Assembly (NCBI GenBank): GCA_021732785.1 | Contig: JAKFUG010000080.1 | Span: 1-40,273 of the forward strand | DNA: 40,273 bases | From: Planctomycetaceae bacterium | GTDB taxonomy: Bacteria > Planctomycetota > Planctomycetia > Planctomycetales > Planctomycetaceae | Reading direction: 5' to 3' | Shown here: positions 9,101 to 20,221 of the stretch, piece after piece | Layout of the letters: each line of letters begins with the position of its first letter | How positions within the stretch are numbered: position 1 is the first letter of the stretch | The notes under the pieces: generated by a model | Database searches by the model: none | What the model was told of the DNA's origin: nothing | What the model saw: only the letters and a program-made list of their open reading frames with translations | Translations under genes and position numbers: made by a program

Positions 9101-12100
9101 GTCGGTGCCGTACAGCACCATCCGCTGCTGCGAGGCTTCCAACTGTGAGAACGGCACATCCAGCGGCAAGCCCGTTTCATCGCTGATGGCCTGTAACATC
9201 CGGCGGAACAAGGGCCGCGTGGCGGGATCGGGCCAGGCCGCGACCGCTCCACTGGCCAGCGTGCGCGTGGGGTCACTGATCAGGGCACCGAGATTCGTTC
9301 CCTGCTGCGTGCCGAGGCCTTCGCACGACGGACACCACCCCAGCGGACTATTGAACGAGAAATTCTGCGGCGACAATTCTTCAAAACTGCGACCACACGA
9401 CGAACAGGAGCGGAACAAACTGTACGGCGTCGCCTTCCACTTCTTCTCGGGCTTGTCGTCATCGACTTGAGCAACACGAATCAAGCCGTGACCAAAGCCG
9501 AACGCCGATTCGATCGATTCTGCTAACCGGCCGCGCGAGGTCGGCTGGATCGTCACGCGGTCGATGACGATCTCGACGTTGTGTTTTCGCCGTCGATCAA
9601 TCTCCGGCACGGCGTCCAGTGTGTGGGTTTCGCCGTCAATACGAACACGCCGAAAACCTTGTTCACGCAGTCGCTCCCATAGCTTCGTATGTTGTTGACC
9701 AACGGGGACATCCTGCGGCGCGAGGATCAATATCCGCGTGTCGACGGGCAATGCCTGCAATTGATCGATGACATCGTCGGTGGTTTGCGTCGCGACGGCG
9801 ATGTGGCAGTCCGGGCAGAACGGCGTTCCCAGCCGGGCGTACAGAATGCGGAGATAATCGTAGATTTCGGTGACGGTCCCGACCGTCGACCGCGGCGTGT
9901 GGCCGACCGTCTTCTGCTCGATGGCAATCGCCGGTTGCAGCCCGTGGATATGTTCCACGCGCGGCTTGGGCATCTGGCCGAGAAACTGCCGGGCGTAACT
10001 CGACAACGATTCGACATATCGCCGTTGTCCCTCGGCATAAAGCGTGTCCATCGCCAGTGAACTTTTGCCGGAACCGCTGGGACCACAGAAGACCGACATC
10101 TGTTCGCGCGGGATGAGGATGTCGACGTTCTGCAAGTTATGTTGTGACGCCCCGCGAACGACGATGTGATCCTTCGCGGCGTCAAGCTCCGGGACTGCCT
10201 TCTCGGTCTGCCAGCGCGGCGCGGCATCGAGTTTTCGTGCTGCGGATAACATCCCAGGGACCGCAGTCCCTGGGCTTCCGCGAGTCTTTTTCTGGCTCTT
10301 GACTCTTGACTCTCGACTCTCGACTCTCAGATACGGTCGCAGCGCGAGACCCGTGTAGGACGCTTCATTCGCGGCGATGTCTTCCGGTGTCCCCGTGGCG
10401 AGAATGCGGCCGCCACCGGAGCCCCCTTCGGGACCGAGGTCGATGATCCAGTCCGCGGTCTTGATCACGTCGAGATTGTGTTCGACAACGATGACGGTGT
10501 TGCCGGCATCGACAAAACCGTGGAGCACGCGCAGTAGGTGTTCAATGTCGATGAAGTGCAGACCGGTTGTCGGTTCGTCGAGGATGTAGACCGTCTTGCC
10601 GGTGGAGCGTTTGCTTAACTCTTTTGCGAGTTTCACCCGCTGCGCTTCGCCGCCGGAGAGCGTGGGTGACGGTTGCCCGAGCTTCAGGTAATCGAGGCCG
10701 ACATCGTGCAGCGTTTGGAGTTGCGCTTTGATCTTCGGAAAGACTTCAAAATGGGTGAGGGCTTCCTGCACGTCCATTTCGAGCACCTCGGCGATGCTCT
10801 TGCCTTTGAAATGAACGTCCAGCGTTTCCTTGTTGAAACGGTGTCCCTGGCAGACCGGGCACGTCACCCAGATGTCGGCGAGAAAGTCCATTTCGAGCTT
10901 GTTCGCGCCGTGACCTTCGCACGCTTCGCATCGTCCGCCGGGAACATTGAAACTGAAGCGGCCGGGTTTGAAACCGCGGAGTTTGCTTTCCGGAAGCTGC
11001 GTGTAGAAATCACGAATGAGATCGAACAGCTTTGTGTACGTCGCCGGGTTGGACCGCGGCGTGCGACCGATCGGCGATTGGTCGATGTCGATCGCCTTGT
11101 CGACGTACTCCAGTCCCGCGACGCTCTCGTGGGCGCCGGGGAGACCTTCCCCCTTGTTGATGTTGCGGTTCAGAGTTTCCCACAGAATATCGTTGACGAG
11201 CGAGCTTTTACCGGACCCGCTGACACCCGTAACGCAGATGAATGTCCCCAGCGGAAACTCGGCGGTGACGTCGCGCAGGTTGTGATGCTTCGCCCCGCTG
11301 ATGACGATTTTCTTGCCGTTTGGCGGTCGTCGCTTCGCTGGGATCGCGATTTGTTTGCGACCGGAGAGATAGGCCCCGGTGAGGCTCGGTTCTGATTGCT
11401 TCAAATCTTCGACAGAACCTTCGGCGACAATCTTGCCGCCGCGGACACCGGGACCGGGGCCAAAGTCGACGATGTGATCCGCGGCCCGCATCGTGTCTTC
11501 ATCGTGTTCGACCACGATGACCGTATTGCCCTGATCACGCAAATCTTGCAGAGAACCGAGCAGCATGACATTGTCGCGGGGATGCAGTCCGATGGACGGT
11601 TCATCAAGAATGTAGACCACGCCGACGAGACCGGAACCGATTTGTCCCGCGAGCCGAATGCGTTGACTTTCGCCGCCGGACAACGTGGGGGCCGTGCGGT
11701 CCAACGTGAGATAATCGAGACCGCAACGGAGCAAGAATCCGAGGCGGCCACGGATTTCTTTCAGCACTTCCTCGGCGATGTAACGCTGCGTGTCATCGAG
11801 TTCGAGATCACTGAAAAAGGCCGCGGCATCGGCAACGCTGAGGTGGCACACTTCGGGCAACGACAGCGACTTCATCCCCGCGGGAACATCCATCGGCGCG
11901 GCGATCTTTGCCTTCTTTGACTTTTTGACAGGCGCGGCAACGACTGGGACGACATCGGCGATCATGCGTGATGTCAGGCGATAACTGCCGGCTTGACGGT
12001 TCAGACGGCTGCCGTTACAGGCCGTGCAACCGATGAACTGCATGTACTTTTCGAGCTGCTTCCGCCGCATCGGATTTTTGGTCGTGCGGTATTCTTCCAG

Positions 12101-13330
12101 TAGTTCGGGGACGAAGCCCTTCCACTTGCCGCCGTGTTTCCAGGTGCCGCCGCGATGTTTGAACGCGAAGGTGATGTTTCGCTCGCCGAGGCCATTCAAA
12201 AATTTGTCCTGTGCCGCCGCGGGGACTTCGTGCCACGGTGTTTTGAGGACGGTCCCTTCGTCGAGTTTCAAATCCTGCTCGATGGCCCGCGCGACACCAT
12301 CGTAGATGTGCCGCCGCCAGCGGCCCATGCTCGACAGTTTGCCGAGCAGCGCAATCGCTCCTTTGGCGATGCTCAGATTCACATCGGCGAAGAGTTTGTC
12401 CTGAACAAAATCGTGACGGATGCCGAGGCCGTTGCACTCCTTGCACATTCCCTGCGGACTGTTGAAGCTGAAGAGTTGCGGCCCCGGCGGTTCGTAACTG
12501 ATGCCGCATGTCGTACACGCATAGTCACTCGAATAGAGCGTATCAACCGACTCCCCCTCCTCCGCTTGCGGTTTCGCGCCCCGCGCCGACTCTTCCGAGT
12601 GCTCTCCCACGGCCTCCGTCGAAATCAACAGCTTTCCACTAGCCAGATTGAGCGCCTGCTCAATCGCTTCCGCCACACGCGGCCGCGCCGTTTTTCCCGC
12701 GACGAGCCGATCAATCACAAGATCAATCGTGTGCTTCATCTGCTTGTCGAGTTTCAGGTCATCCGACAGTTGCGCGAACTTGCCGTCGACGCGCGCACGC
12801 AAATAGCCCTGTTTCAACAGATCGGCGAAGAGATCCTTGAACTCGCCCTTCTGGCGTTGCACCAGCGGGGCGAGCACTTGGAACTTTGTGCCGTCAGCGA
12901 GGCGCAGGACCGCTTCGACAATCTGGTCGCGCGTTTGGGCCGTGATGGGCTGACCGCATTGATAGCAGCACGGCTTCGCGACCCGGGCATACAAGACACG
13001 GAGATAATCGTAGATTTCGGTGATCGTGCCGACGGTGCTGCGCGGGTTTTTCCCGGCGGTTTTCTGCTGGATGGAGATTGACGGTGCGAGCCCGGTGATG
13101 CTGTCCACATCGGGCTTGGGCATCTGGCCGAGGAACTGCCGGGCGTAACTCGACAGCGATTCGACGTACCGCCGTTGCCCTTCGGCGTAGAGCGTGTCGA
13201 AGGCCAATGAACTCTTGCCCGAGCCGCTCACGCCAGTCATGACGATGAGCTTGTTGCGGGGCAGCGACAGCGAAACGTCTTGCAGGTTGTGCTCGCGCGC
13301 ACCGCGAATCACGAGGGGAGCGTCGGTCAT
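6149..13330 (-). CDS. uvrA: Tandem (double-length) UvrA excinuclease subunit with duplicated C-terminal extension
   Basis: UvrA is the damage-recognition ATPase of nucleotide excision repair, working with UvrB. Normal UvrA is about 940 aa; this protein is 2393 aa and holds two complete UvrA modules in one frame. Module 1 (about 1-985) has Walker A at 33-40 (GVSGSGKS) and near 701; module 2 (about 1055-2030) has Walker A near 1082 and near 1739. All four ABC signatures read LSGGE (near 551, 889, 1552 and 1927), and both modules keep the paired CxxC zinc modules, so neither looks dead. The linker between modules (about 1000-1055) is low-complexity and encoded partly by repeats. After module 2 comes an extension of about 345 aa, with two related halves each starting at a GRKWH motif (near 2092 and 2262), of unknown function. 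A normal UvrA functions as a dimer, so a fused pseudo-dimer is a reasonable inference. The start at 13330 gives the usual short UvrA N-terminus. Confidence 0.95.
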   Translation of the reverse strand: MTDAPLVIRGAREHNLQDVSLSLPRNKLIVMTGVSGSGKSSLAFDTLYAEGQRRYVESLSSYARQFLGQMPKPDVDSITGLAPSISIQQKTAGKNPRSTVGTITEIYDYLRVLYARVAKPCCYQCGQPITAQTRDQIVEAVLRLADGTKFQVLAPLVQRQKGEFKDLFADLLKQGYLRARVDGKFAQLSDDLKLDKQMKHTIDLVIDRLVAGKTARPRVAEAIEQALNLASGKLLISTEAVGEHSEESARGAKPQAEEGESVDTLYSSDYACTTCGISYEPPGPQLFSFNSPQGMCKECNGLGIRHDFVQDKLFADVNLSIAKGAIALLGKLSSMGRWRRHIYDGVARAIEQDLKLDEGTVLKTPWHEVPAAAQDKFLNGLGERNITFAFKHRGGTWKHGGKWKGFVPELLEEYRTTKNPMRRKQLEKYMQFIGCTACNGSRLNRQAGSYRLTSRMIADVVPVVAAPVKKSKKAKIAAPMDVPAGMKSLSLPEVCHLSVADAAAFFSDLELDDTQRYIAEEVLKEIRGRLGFLLRCGLDYLTLDRTAPTLSGGESQRIRLAGQIGSGLVGVVYILDEPSIGLHPRDNVMLLGSLQDLRDQGNTVIVVEHDEDTMRAADHIVDFGPGPGVRGGKIVAEGSVEDLKQSEPSLTGAYLSGRKQIAIPAKRRPPNGKKIVISGAKHHNLRDVTAEFPLGTFICVTGVSGSGKSSLVNDILWETLNRNINKGEGLPGAHESVAGLEYVDKAIDIDQSPIGRTPRSNPATYTKLFDLIRDFYTQLPESKLRGFKPGRFSFNVPGGRCEACEGHGANKLEMDFLADIWVTCPVCQGHRFNKETLDVHFKGKSIAEVLEMDVQEALTHFEVFPKIKAQLQTLHDVGLDYLKLGQPSPTLSGGEAQRVKLAKELSKRSTGKTVYILDEPTTGLHFIDIEHLLRVLHGFVDAGNTVIVVEHNLDVIKTADWIIDLGPEGGSGGGRILATGTPEDIAANEASYTGLALRPYLRVESRESRVKSQKKTRGSPGTAVPGMLSAARKLDAAPRWQTEKAVPELDAAKDHIVVRGASQHNLQNVDILIPREQMSVFCGPSGSGKSSLAMDTLYAEGQRRYVESLSSYARQFLGQMPKPRVEHIHGLQPAIAIEQKTVGHTPRSTVGTVTEIYDYLRILYARLGTPFCPDCHIAVATQTTDDVIDQLQALPVDTRILILAPQDVPVGQQHTKLWERLREQGFRRVRIDGETHTLDAVPEIDRRRKHNVEIVIDRVTIQPTSRGRLAESIESAFGFGHGLIRVAQVDDDKPEKKWKATPYSLFRSCSSCGRSFEELSPQNFSFNSPLGWCPSCEGLGTQQGTNLGALISDPTRTLASGAVAAWPDPATRPLFRRMLQAISDETGLPLDVPFSQLEASQQRMVLYGTDDRWFTLSNDDNGATKSKRRASSLAISGRLRFQYKGLYPAIEEASRVSFTYRQRLYELVGEVPCSECGGSRLREDAAAVRLANKTLKQLCDLPLGDALPFLRTLDLTVSQKKIAGDLLFEGTSRLSFLVEVGLHYLTLGRTLPTLSGGETQRIRLAGQIGRALTGVLYVLDEPTIGLHPSDNGRLLTALEKLRDLGNTIVMVEHDREVLRAADRLFDFGPGAGKFGGTITDSGTPQVIGKSDASLTGKFLSDREQIIIPEARRIVTATPIVEPAAAEPSKSKSRKKAAPKIIAAPAPTPPGQWLELIGARQNNLRNVDLRIPLAAFTAVTGVSGSGKSSLIEDTLAKAIARKLNRASDQPGPYDELRGLEHLSKLIVVDQQPLGSTPASNPATYTGVFEEMRELFARLPDSKVRGYRPARFSFNRPGGRCEACEGNGQKKIEMHFLPDVWVECDECRGQRYNTDTLGVKFHGRSIADVLAMSIGEALELFHNLPKIRGPLAVLAAIGLDYLTLGQSAPTLSGGEAQRVKLAAELAKPQSGRTLYLLDEPTTGLHFDDIRKLLKILNSLVDAGNTVVVIEHNLDVIKTADWIVDLGPHAGSEGGWIVAQGTPEEIVNSLNGPGMAIPGLPGGAKSLTAECLAPVLKSGRRGLRESFDPQSVLKKRTGDMDIAKIGKEIRMPWEVDGRKWHLRERLSRTGKPARWDGRILETVIDAIEEAEGFSPINWNAQYVVEAIGTRKGAGWFLHAHTGEEWYITLNFRVAKNAFDEDELAAALNLTDFDELDDVPVYGRQARVRVRAAQAPWHEVVISLHQREEVETPAFQAFVKDAIQSYLDAANPEKLNLDDLTPWKKLGRKWHVMRKGFLQGKIVWEAAVIEQLFALLDEAWPEAKVDWSGKVLVNYRRGKERFAGVVTKRPAGIDLELHVPAGTVPLGRVTGFGVDPSVESAGDGLDKVSLRFTKPAHVASPSLRKFLADLWGTVSPS
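7222..7245. repeat. Palindrome at the end of UvrA module 2 (in coding sequence)
   Basis: A perfect 10-bp inverted repeat, GCCCAGGGAT and ATCCCTGGGC, with the 4-nt loop TGCC. It is translated in frame (residues about 2029-2037, PGMAIPG) exactly between UvrA module 2 and the C-terminal extension. It is closely related to the palindrome at 10253-10274. Confidence 0.85.
10253..10274. repeat. Palindrome in the linker between the two UvrA modules (in coding sequence)
   Basis: A perfect 9-bp inverted repeat, CCCAGGGAC and GTCCCTGGG, with loop CGCA. In the gene frame it encodes PGTAVPG at about residues 1020-1026, in the linker joining the UvrA modules. The arms share CCCAGGGA with the palindrome at 7222-7245. 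Confidence 0.85.
10294..10328 (-). repeat. Five 7-nt tandem repeats in the UvrA linker
   Basis: On the minus strand the unit GAGAGTC occurs three times, followed by AAGAGTC and AAGAGCC. Because 7 is not a multiple of 3, the repeat is read in changing frames and gives the charged linker peptide [10 protein letters not shown] (about residues 1001-1013). Confidence 0.85.
12562..12586. repeat. 25-nt repeat copy A, inside UvrA module 1
   Basis: These 25 nt, beginning CCGCTTGCGGTTTCGCG, are identical to 24761-24785 downstream of enolase. In uvrA they encode part of a Glu- and Ala-rich insertion (ARGAKPQAE, about residues 249-257) just before the first zinc module, where ordinary UvrA has a shorter loop. 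Confidence 0.85.
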
Positions 13331-13362
13331 CGAAACGGAACCATCCGTGAAGGAGTCTTGGT

Positions 13363-13407
13363 CAACGCCGGTTCACGTGATTGTAGCGCCCGGTACCGTT
13401 GTGACAA
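13363..13407 (-). promoter_or_regulatory. Candidate uvrA promoter with overlapping LexA-like box
   Basis: On the minus strand, TTGTCA (13407-13402) and TACAAT (13385-13380) are separated by 16 nt; each matches the sigma70 consensus at five of six positions. Just downstream, GAACCGGCGTTG (13374-13363) fits the Gram-positive-type LexA core GAAC-N4-GTTC except for the last base. It would overlap the transcription start, a repressing position. The UvrA start codon is at 13330. Whether this phylum uses this LexA motif is not known to me. Confidence 0.45.
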
Positions 13408-13423
13408 CTGAACGGGGGGAAGA

Positions 13424-13517
13424 AGGTGATTGGTGGCAGGTGATCGGTGGTAGGCAGAATGAGCCGCCTGCGTCCATCATTTTCCGCCGGTCACCCATCA
13501 CCTGCCACCCAACACCT
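13424..13517. repeat. Imperfect 26-bp inverted repeat between the ABC-F gene and uvrA
   Basis: Arms at 13424-13449 and 13492-13517 match at 23 of 26 positions (core GGTGGCAGGTGAT). The element sits directly after the ABC-F stop codon. There is no T-run after it, so a terminator role is uncertain; it looks like one of the several small intergenic repeat families in this window. Confidence 0.7.
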
Positions 13518-13521
13518 CTCC

Positions 13522-15312
<1,791 letters not shown>

Positions 15313-15376
15313 CGACGCGGAATCCTTCGGACATTCAGGCAGGACGAAAACCGGCGGGGGGCGAGCGAGCACCCAA

Positions 15377-15431
15377 AAATCGCGATTTCGGCGAGGGCCG
15401 TAGTATGCGATGGGACCGCAATGCCGGTCAA
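15377..15431 (-). promoter_or_regulatory. Candidate ABC-F promoter with a 12-bp palindrome
   Basis: On the minus strand, TTGACC (15431-15426) and CATACT (15407-15402) are 18 nt apart, 90 nt upstream of the ABC-F start. A perfect palindrome AAATCGCGATTT (15377-15388) lies just downstream of the expected transcription start and could be an operator. Both readings are tentative. Confidence 0.3.
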
Positions 15432-15516
15432 GGACGGTTTTCGCCCCAACGCATGGACGGCGGTTGATGATCGCCGTTTGCGACTGTGAAGAAGCGATGA
15501 ACCCGGCTTGGAATCG

Positions 15517-17787
15517 TCATTCCGAGCGCGCGGACAGGGCGGACGAATCCGCGACGTAATCGTGGCCGGAAGCGGGGGCCTCGGTTAGAAACTCGACGCG
15601 GCCGGTGCTGACGTCGTACATCCCGCCGACGATGAGCAAGCGCCCGCTGCACACCAGTCGATCCAGCGTCCGGCTGCTTTCGCGAATCTTGCGGACCGTA
15701 TGGAGCACATTCCGACGGGCGACCTCATCGGCATAAGACGCGAGATCATCCTTCGGCGGCGGATCGTTCGGTCCAATCGACAATTCGATTTCGCGGACGA
15801 GAACATCCAAATGCTGACAGTCGATGCCGTGCAATTTCTCGGGGAAGAAGTGCATGTTCACGGCGGCCGTCACGGCCCCGCATTTCGTATGACCGAGCAC
15901 CACTGCGAGTTTCGTCCCGGCGACGGCGCAGGCATATTCCATGCTGGCCAGCACCTTTTCCTTCGCCACATGCCCGGCGATGCGGACATTGAAAATGTCG
16001 CCCACGCCGAGATCGAACAGCAATTCCGCGGGAGACCGGGAGTCGATGCAACTGAGGACCACCGCTAGCGGAAACTGTCCATCCGATGTCGCGCGGACTT
16101 CGCGGCCCAAATCGCGCGGCAGCCGTTTGCCGGTGTAGAAGCGTTCGTTGCCGTCGCGCAGAATTTGCAACACGTCCGCGGGTTCGAGATGTTGCTGCAA
16201 TTCGCGGCTGGCGAAGTCGACATCCTTAACATGATCGTCGAGCGGGAAGCGGCCTTGAAAGCCGATGAGACTGACTTCGACTCCGCGGGCCGGGGCCGAT
16301 GTTTTGGCGTAATCGTCGATCAAGTCGAGCACGTCGAGATCGATCGAATGCGTGTTCCGGGCGTCGATCAACACGTGCTGTCCGCGGAGTCGTTGGTCGA
16401 ACTGCTCGGATAACGCTCCGCGATTCAGGAAGGTCACGTGGCTGGCGAGTTCGATGCGATAGATCGGTCCGGTGAGGTGCCGTTCAATGCTGCAACGGAC
16501 CGGGCGGCGCATGTTGCCATGCAGAATGAAACCGACGCTCGTTGCCAATCCGACGAGCACGCCGGTGAGCAAGTCCGTGAACACAATCGCCAGTACAGTG
16601 GTGAGAAACGGGAGAAACTGGCTCCAGCCCTGTCGCCAGATGTGTTCCACCAAACGGGGACTGGCGAGTTTGAACCCGGTCATCAATAAAATGGCTGCCA
16701 GACAACTCAACGGCACGTGATTGAGCCAGGTCGGCAACAGAAGCACGCTGACGAGCAGATAAACACCGTGGGCAATTGCCGACATGCGGGTTTCCGCGCC
16801 GGCCTGTATGTTGATCGAACTGCGAACAATCACCGACGAAATGGGAATGCCGCCGAGCAGGCCGGCGACTGTGTTGCCAATTCCCTGTGCCACCAACTCA
16901 CGACTGGGGGGCGATGTCCGCCGCCGCGGATCGAGTTTGTCGACCGCTTCCAGATTCAGCAGCGTCTCCAATGATGCCACGAGCGCAATCTGGATGGCGG
17001 CGACGACAACGGCGCCATCCAGCAGTCGCGATAAATTCGGGCTGGGGAGCAACCCGCGGAATTCCATCAGCGAGGCCGCCACCGGAACGTTAACCAGATG
17101 GTTCGCGCCGAGGGTGTACGACGATCCCCCCATTCTCGCCAATTCGCTGAGGGCCGTTCCAATCATCACGACCACCAGCGGCGCGGGGACGAACGATTTT
17201 TTCAACGGCTTCACTAAGTCCCATGCGATCAACAATCCCAGCGAGACGAGCCCCACCAGGATCGCCGTCGGATGGATATCGCCGAGCAAGCGGAACAGTT
17301 CGGAAAAGGTGTTCTCGTGGTCGGGTTGGAAGAACGCCATCTCCCCTTCGGGATCGGTGTCGTGTCCCAGGATATGCGGAATCTGCTTCAGGATCAGAAT
17401 TAATCCGATCGCGGCGAGCAGCCCTTTGATCACCGCCGACGGCACGAATTCGGCGAAAAAGCCGAGTTTGGTCACTCCCAGCACCAATTGAATCAGCCCG
17501 GCCATCACCAATGCGGTCAGAAAAGCCTCGAACGATCCCAGCAGTACAATCTGTGAAGCAATCACGGCAATGAGGCTGGGTGATGGTCCGCTGACACTCG
17601 TTTGCGACTTGCTGAAGGCCCCGACCAGAATTCCCCCGAGCACCCCCGAAATAACGCCCGAAATCAGCGGAGCATTCGAGGCGAGCGCGACACCCAGGCA
17701 CAGCGGGAGCGCCACCAGAAAGACGACGAGCCCCGCGAGCAAATCGCGAGGAATCGTCTGCGCACTCATTCGTGTCCGATGCGGCAT
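15517..17787 (-). CDS. SulP-family anion transporter fused to beta-carbonic anhydrase
   Basis: The 756-aa protein joins three parts. Residues about 10-430 are a SulP (SLC26-like) membrane domain with 10-12 hydrophobic segments, starting from the LAGLVVFLVALPLCLGVALA segment typical of the family. Residues about 440-530 resemble a short STAS domain. Residues about 535-745 are a beta-class carbonic anhydrase with zinc and active-site residues C580, D582 and R584 (CIDSR) and H633 and C636 (HTKC). All key residues are present. Such fusions are thought to move bicarbonate, with the anhydrase interconverting CO2 and bicarbonate at the inner face; direction and substrate here are inferred. Another start (ATG 17769) is possible. 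A weak promoter, TTGCCA-N16-TAAGCT (17878-17851), precedes it. Confidence 0.93.
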   Translation of the reverse strand: MPHRTRMSAQTIPRDLLAGLVVFLVALPLCLGVALASNAPLISGVISGVLGGILVGAFSKSQTSVSGPSPSLIAVIASQIVLLGSFEAFLTALVMAGLIQLVLGVTKLGFFAEFVPSAVIKGLLAAIGLILILKQIPHILGHDTDPEGEMAFFQPDHENTFSELFRLLGDIHPTAILVGLVSLGLLIAWDLVKPLKKSFVPAPLVVVMIGTALSELARMGGSSYTLGANHLVNVPVAASLMEFRGLLPSPNLSRLLDGAVVVAAIQIALVASLETLLNLEAVDKLDPRRRTSPPSRELVAQGIGNTVAGLLGGIPISSVIVRSSINIQAGAETRMSAIAHGVYLLVSVLLLPTWLNHVPLSCLAAILLMTGFKLASPRLVEHIWRQGWSQFLPFLTTVLAIVFTDLLTGVLVGLATSVGFILHGNMRRPVRCSIERHLTGPIYRIELASHVTFLNRGALSEQFDQRLRGQHVLIDARNTHSIDLDVLDLIDDYAKTSAPARGVEVSLIGFQGRFPLDDHVKDVDFASRELQQHLEPADVLQILRDGNERFYTGKRLPRDLGREVRATSDGQFPLAVVLSCIDSRSPAELLFDLGVGDIFNVRIAGHVAKEKVLASMEYACAVAGTKLAVVLGHTKCGAVTAAVNMHFFPEKLHGIDCQHLDVLVREIELSIGPNDPPPKDDLASYADEVARRNVLHTVRKIRESSRTLDRLVCSGRLLIVGGMYDVSTGRVEFLTEAPASGHDYVADSSALSARSE

Positions 17788-17935
17788 CCTGCGTTATCTC
17801 CCACGGGGATTCGTCGAATTTTCGGGATCATCGACATTCGCCGACGCTGAAGCTTACGTTTTCTTAAGTAAATGGCAACCGGAACGTTTGTGTAGATGTT
17901 GCGGTTGGGTTTTGGAAACACAGACGGTGACGCTG

Positions 17936-18748
17936 TCAGTTCGGTCCGTCCCACTCCGGTAGCTCGTTGAGATAGTCCGGGTGGGCACCCTTCAGCCAGA
18001 CGTATTCCTTGTCGATCTTCGACGGAGTCACGCAGCTCGCGATTTGCGAGCACCAGACGATTCCCACCAATCCGAACACGAGACCGGAGAAGAACAGCAG
18101 CATGAAAAGGCCGGGTTCGGTCGCGGAATAAATGCTGATTCCGAAGCCCATCATCACGAGCGACGAGAGACCGGTCAGCCAGCCAAAAAGAATGGCGTAC
18201 CGCCGCCGACTCCGTGCCGCGTTGGAAAGACCAATGTGAATCGTCGCGGACTTGCTCGCCACGACGGCAATGATGATGTAGATCAAAGCCCCGGCCAGAA
18301 TGGTGATAAAGATCGCCGGATGATGCCACGACAATTTGCGCTTCAACCAATGGTCGGCCGGGCCGTTGGTTTTGATGCAGCGGTCGGGCAGTTTGGCTTC
18401 CTTGTGCATGACGAGAATTTTGCCGGACCGCCAGACTTCCTCCGTCCCGCGCAATCCTCCCTTATGCGGTCCTGACGAAAGCTCTTCGCCACAGGATTTG
18501 CATTCCGTCGCCTTGCGCGGATTGAGTGCCCCGCACATCGGACAAGGCTGCTTGGAATCGCGCTTGCGGATCACCGCCGGGCGAACGGGGAGTTCATCCT
18601 CGTCATCGACGAAATCGACCAATTCTTCGGATGCATTCGGATCAGGAATGGAAACGGTCGCCGAGCATTTCGGACAGCGGACCTTGCGGCCGATGTGTTC
18701 TTCCCGCGCTTTCAACGTCGCTGAGCACGATTGACAACGGACTTCCAT
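17936..18748 (-). CDS. Zinc-ribbon membrane protein of unknown function
   Basis: The first 30 residues form a CxxC...CxxC zinc ribbon (MEVRCQSC and RCPKC) like the MJ0042 type common in planctomycetes. A second ribbon with two CxxC-like pairs lies at about 68-87 (CPMCG, CKSCG). Then comes a polar segment and, from about 142 to 235, three or four hydrophobic segments. The C-terminal 30 residues are polar and end in WDGPN. No catalytic motif is visible. Proteins like this are widespread in planctomycetes and mostly uncharacterised. It lies 148 nt upstream of the SulP gene in the same orientation, and its stop is followed by no clear hairpin. Confidence 0.85.
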   Translation of the reverse strand: MEVRCQSCSATLKAREEHIGRKVRCPKCSATVSIPDPNASEELVDFVDDEDELPVRPAVIRKRDSKQPCPMCGALNPRKATECKSCGEELSSGPHKGGLRGTEEVWRSGKILVMHKEAKLPDRCIKTNGPADHWLKRKLSWHHPAIFITILAGALIYIIIAVVASKSATIHIGLSNAARSRRRYAILFGWLTGLSSLVMMGFGISIYSATEPGLFMLLFFSGLVFGLVGIVWCSQIASCVTPSKIDKEYVWLKGAHPDYLNELPEWDGPN

Positions 18749-18775
18749 CGCAGGTCTCCAGCCGTGTGTCGTTAG

Positions 18776-20221
18776 TTATCGTTCCATTCTTACCAGCACC
18801 GCCTGATAGCCGCCGTCCCCGGTTGGCGAAGGCCACTTCTGCTCGGTTTCCAGCACTTTGGCATCGGCATGCAGCGCGACGAATCGCGTCACGCGCTCAG
18901 CGTTTTCTTCCGGTTCAATGCTGCAGGTGGAATACAGCAATCGTCCCCCGGGCCGCAGGCGCGACCACGCATCGGACAGCAGATTCGCCTGCTGCTGGAC
19001 GAGATCGTCGATATCCCGCGGCTGCAAGCGCCAGCGGGCTTCGGGGCGACGGTGCAGCACACCGGTGTTCGAGCACGGCACATCGAGCAGGATCGCATCG
19101 AACGGACCATCGGGCAGCAGCGTGCCATCAGTTTTGATGAACTTGCCGTGGATGGAAGTGAGCCCCAACCGTTTGGCGTTTTCGTCGATGCGCGTCAGCC
19201 GCTCGAAGTCGACATCGGTCGCGACAATTTCGCCGTGATCGTCCATCAATTCGGCGAGGTGCGTGGTTTTTGTGCCGGGAGCGGCACAGACGTCCCACAC
19301 GCGATCACCGGCCGACGGGGCCAACCGCACGGCGGCGCGCATGGCGGTCAAATCCTGCGGCGTGAAATCCCCGTCGGCAAAGCCCGGCAGTTGCGGAATC
19401 GCGGGGCCTTCGAGGTAACGGAGCGCATCGGGATGCTCGGCGACCAATTCCACTCGCGCTCCGGCAGCGGCGAAGCGTTCGGCCAACGCGGCTGGTGTCG
19501 TGCGGCGTCGATTCACCCGCAGATAGGTTTGTGGCGCGGTGTTGCTCGCCGCGGCGATGGCATACAGATCGGCATCGCTGAACCGCGCGGCCCACCGTTC
19601 CATCAACCAGCGAGGCAGACTGAATGCCAACGCGACATAGCCCGCGCGATCGGTTGTCGGATTGGGAAAAACGGATTCGGTGAGACGCCGGTATTGCCCG
19701 GCGATCAACGGCAGGGCATTCGCTGCGGGGGCTTCCCTGCGTTCTTCGGTACACAACCGGCCGATGCTCCGCAGCACACCATTCGCGAACTTCGTCCACC
19801 GATGAAAGTTGAGCGACTTGGTCAACTCAACGACTTCATTCACCGCCGCGTAATCCGGCACGTGATCGAGAAAGGCGAGTTGATACGCCCCGACGGACAA
19901 CAGTGTCTGAAGCGATGGTTCCAACGATTCGAGCGGTCGATTCAACACCGATTGCAACAGCACATCGAGCGTTGCCTGCCGCCGGACGACGCCGCAAACC
20001 AACTCGGTGACCAGACCCCGTTGCGGACCCGGCCAGTTGAACCGGGTAAACGCGGCATGCAGGCGATCCTGCACCCACAACTGCGTGGTGCGGTACTCGT
20101 CGAGTTGACGGAAGGCAAATTCCAGCGCGTTTTGCGGACGAAGTGCGAGCGGGGCCGAGCGCGGCGAATCGTCCTCGTCCGTCGAGCGCCGCGGCCGAGG
20201 AAAATCACCGGGACGGTTCAC
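18776..20221 (-). CDS. rsmB: 16S rRNA m5C967 methyltransferase family (RsmB/Sun)
   Basis: RsmB methylates a cytosine of 16S rRNA using S-adenosylmethionine. The N-terminal part (about 25-165) is the NusB-like RNA-binding helical domain. The C-terminal Rossmann methyltransferase domain contains [12 protein letters not shown] (SAM motif I), DVPCSNTG (motif IV with one catalytic cysteine) and [11 protein letters not shown] (motif VI with the second), so both cysteines of the two-cysteine mechanism are present. I chose the GTG at 20221 rather than the longer frame to 20320: GGAGG (20232-20228) is correctly spaced before it. This start lies inside aroA, whose stop is at 20205, so the genes overlap by 17 nt and are probably translationally coupled. 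Length 481 aa, close to the family size. Confidence 0.93.
   Translation of the reverse strand: MNRPGDFPRPRRSTDEDDSPRSAPLALRPQNALEFAFRQLDEYRTTQLWVQDRLHAAFTRFNWPGPQRGLVTELVCGVVRRQATLDVLLQSVLNRPLESLEPSLQTLLSVGAYQLAFLDHVPDYAAVNEVVELTKSLNFHRWTKFANGVLRSIGRLCTEERREAPAANALPLIAGQYRRLTESVFPNPTTDRAGYVALAFSLPRWLMERWAARFSDADLYAIAAASNTAPQTYLRVNRRRTTPAALAERFAAAGARVELVAEHPDALRYLEGPAIPQLPGFADGDFTPQDLTAMRAAVRLAPSAGDRVWDVCAAPGTKTTHLAELMDDHGEIVATDVDFERLTRIDENAKRLGLTSIHGKFIKTDGTLLPDGPFDAILLDVPCSNTGVLHRRPEARWRLQPRDIDDLVQQQANLLSDAWSRLRPGGRLLYSTCSIEPEENAERVTRFVALHADAKVLETEQKWPSPTGDGGYQAVLVRMER

Noticed and set aside
10294-10328. CRISPR array or satellite
   Set aside because: Units are only 7 nt with no spacers and are translated as a UvrA linker.
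12134-13081. 315-aa plus-strand frame opposite uvrA module 1
   Set aside because: Arginine- and leucine-rich shadow frame with no motif.
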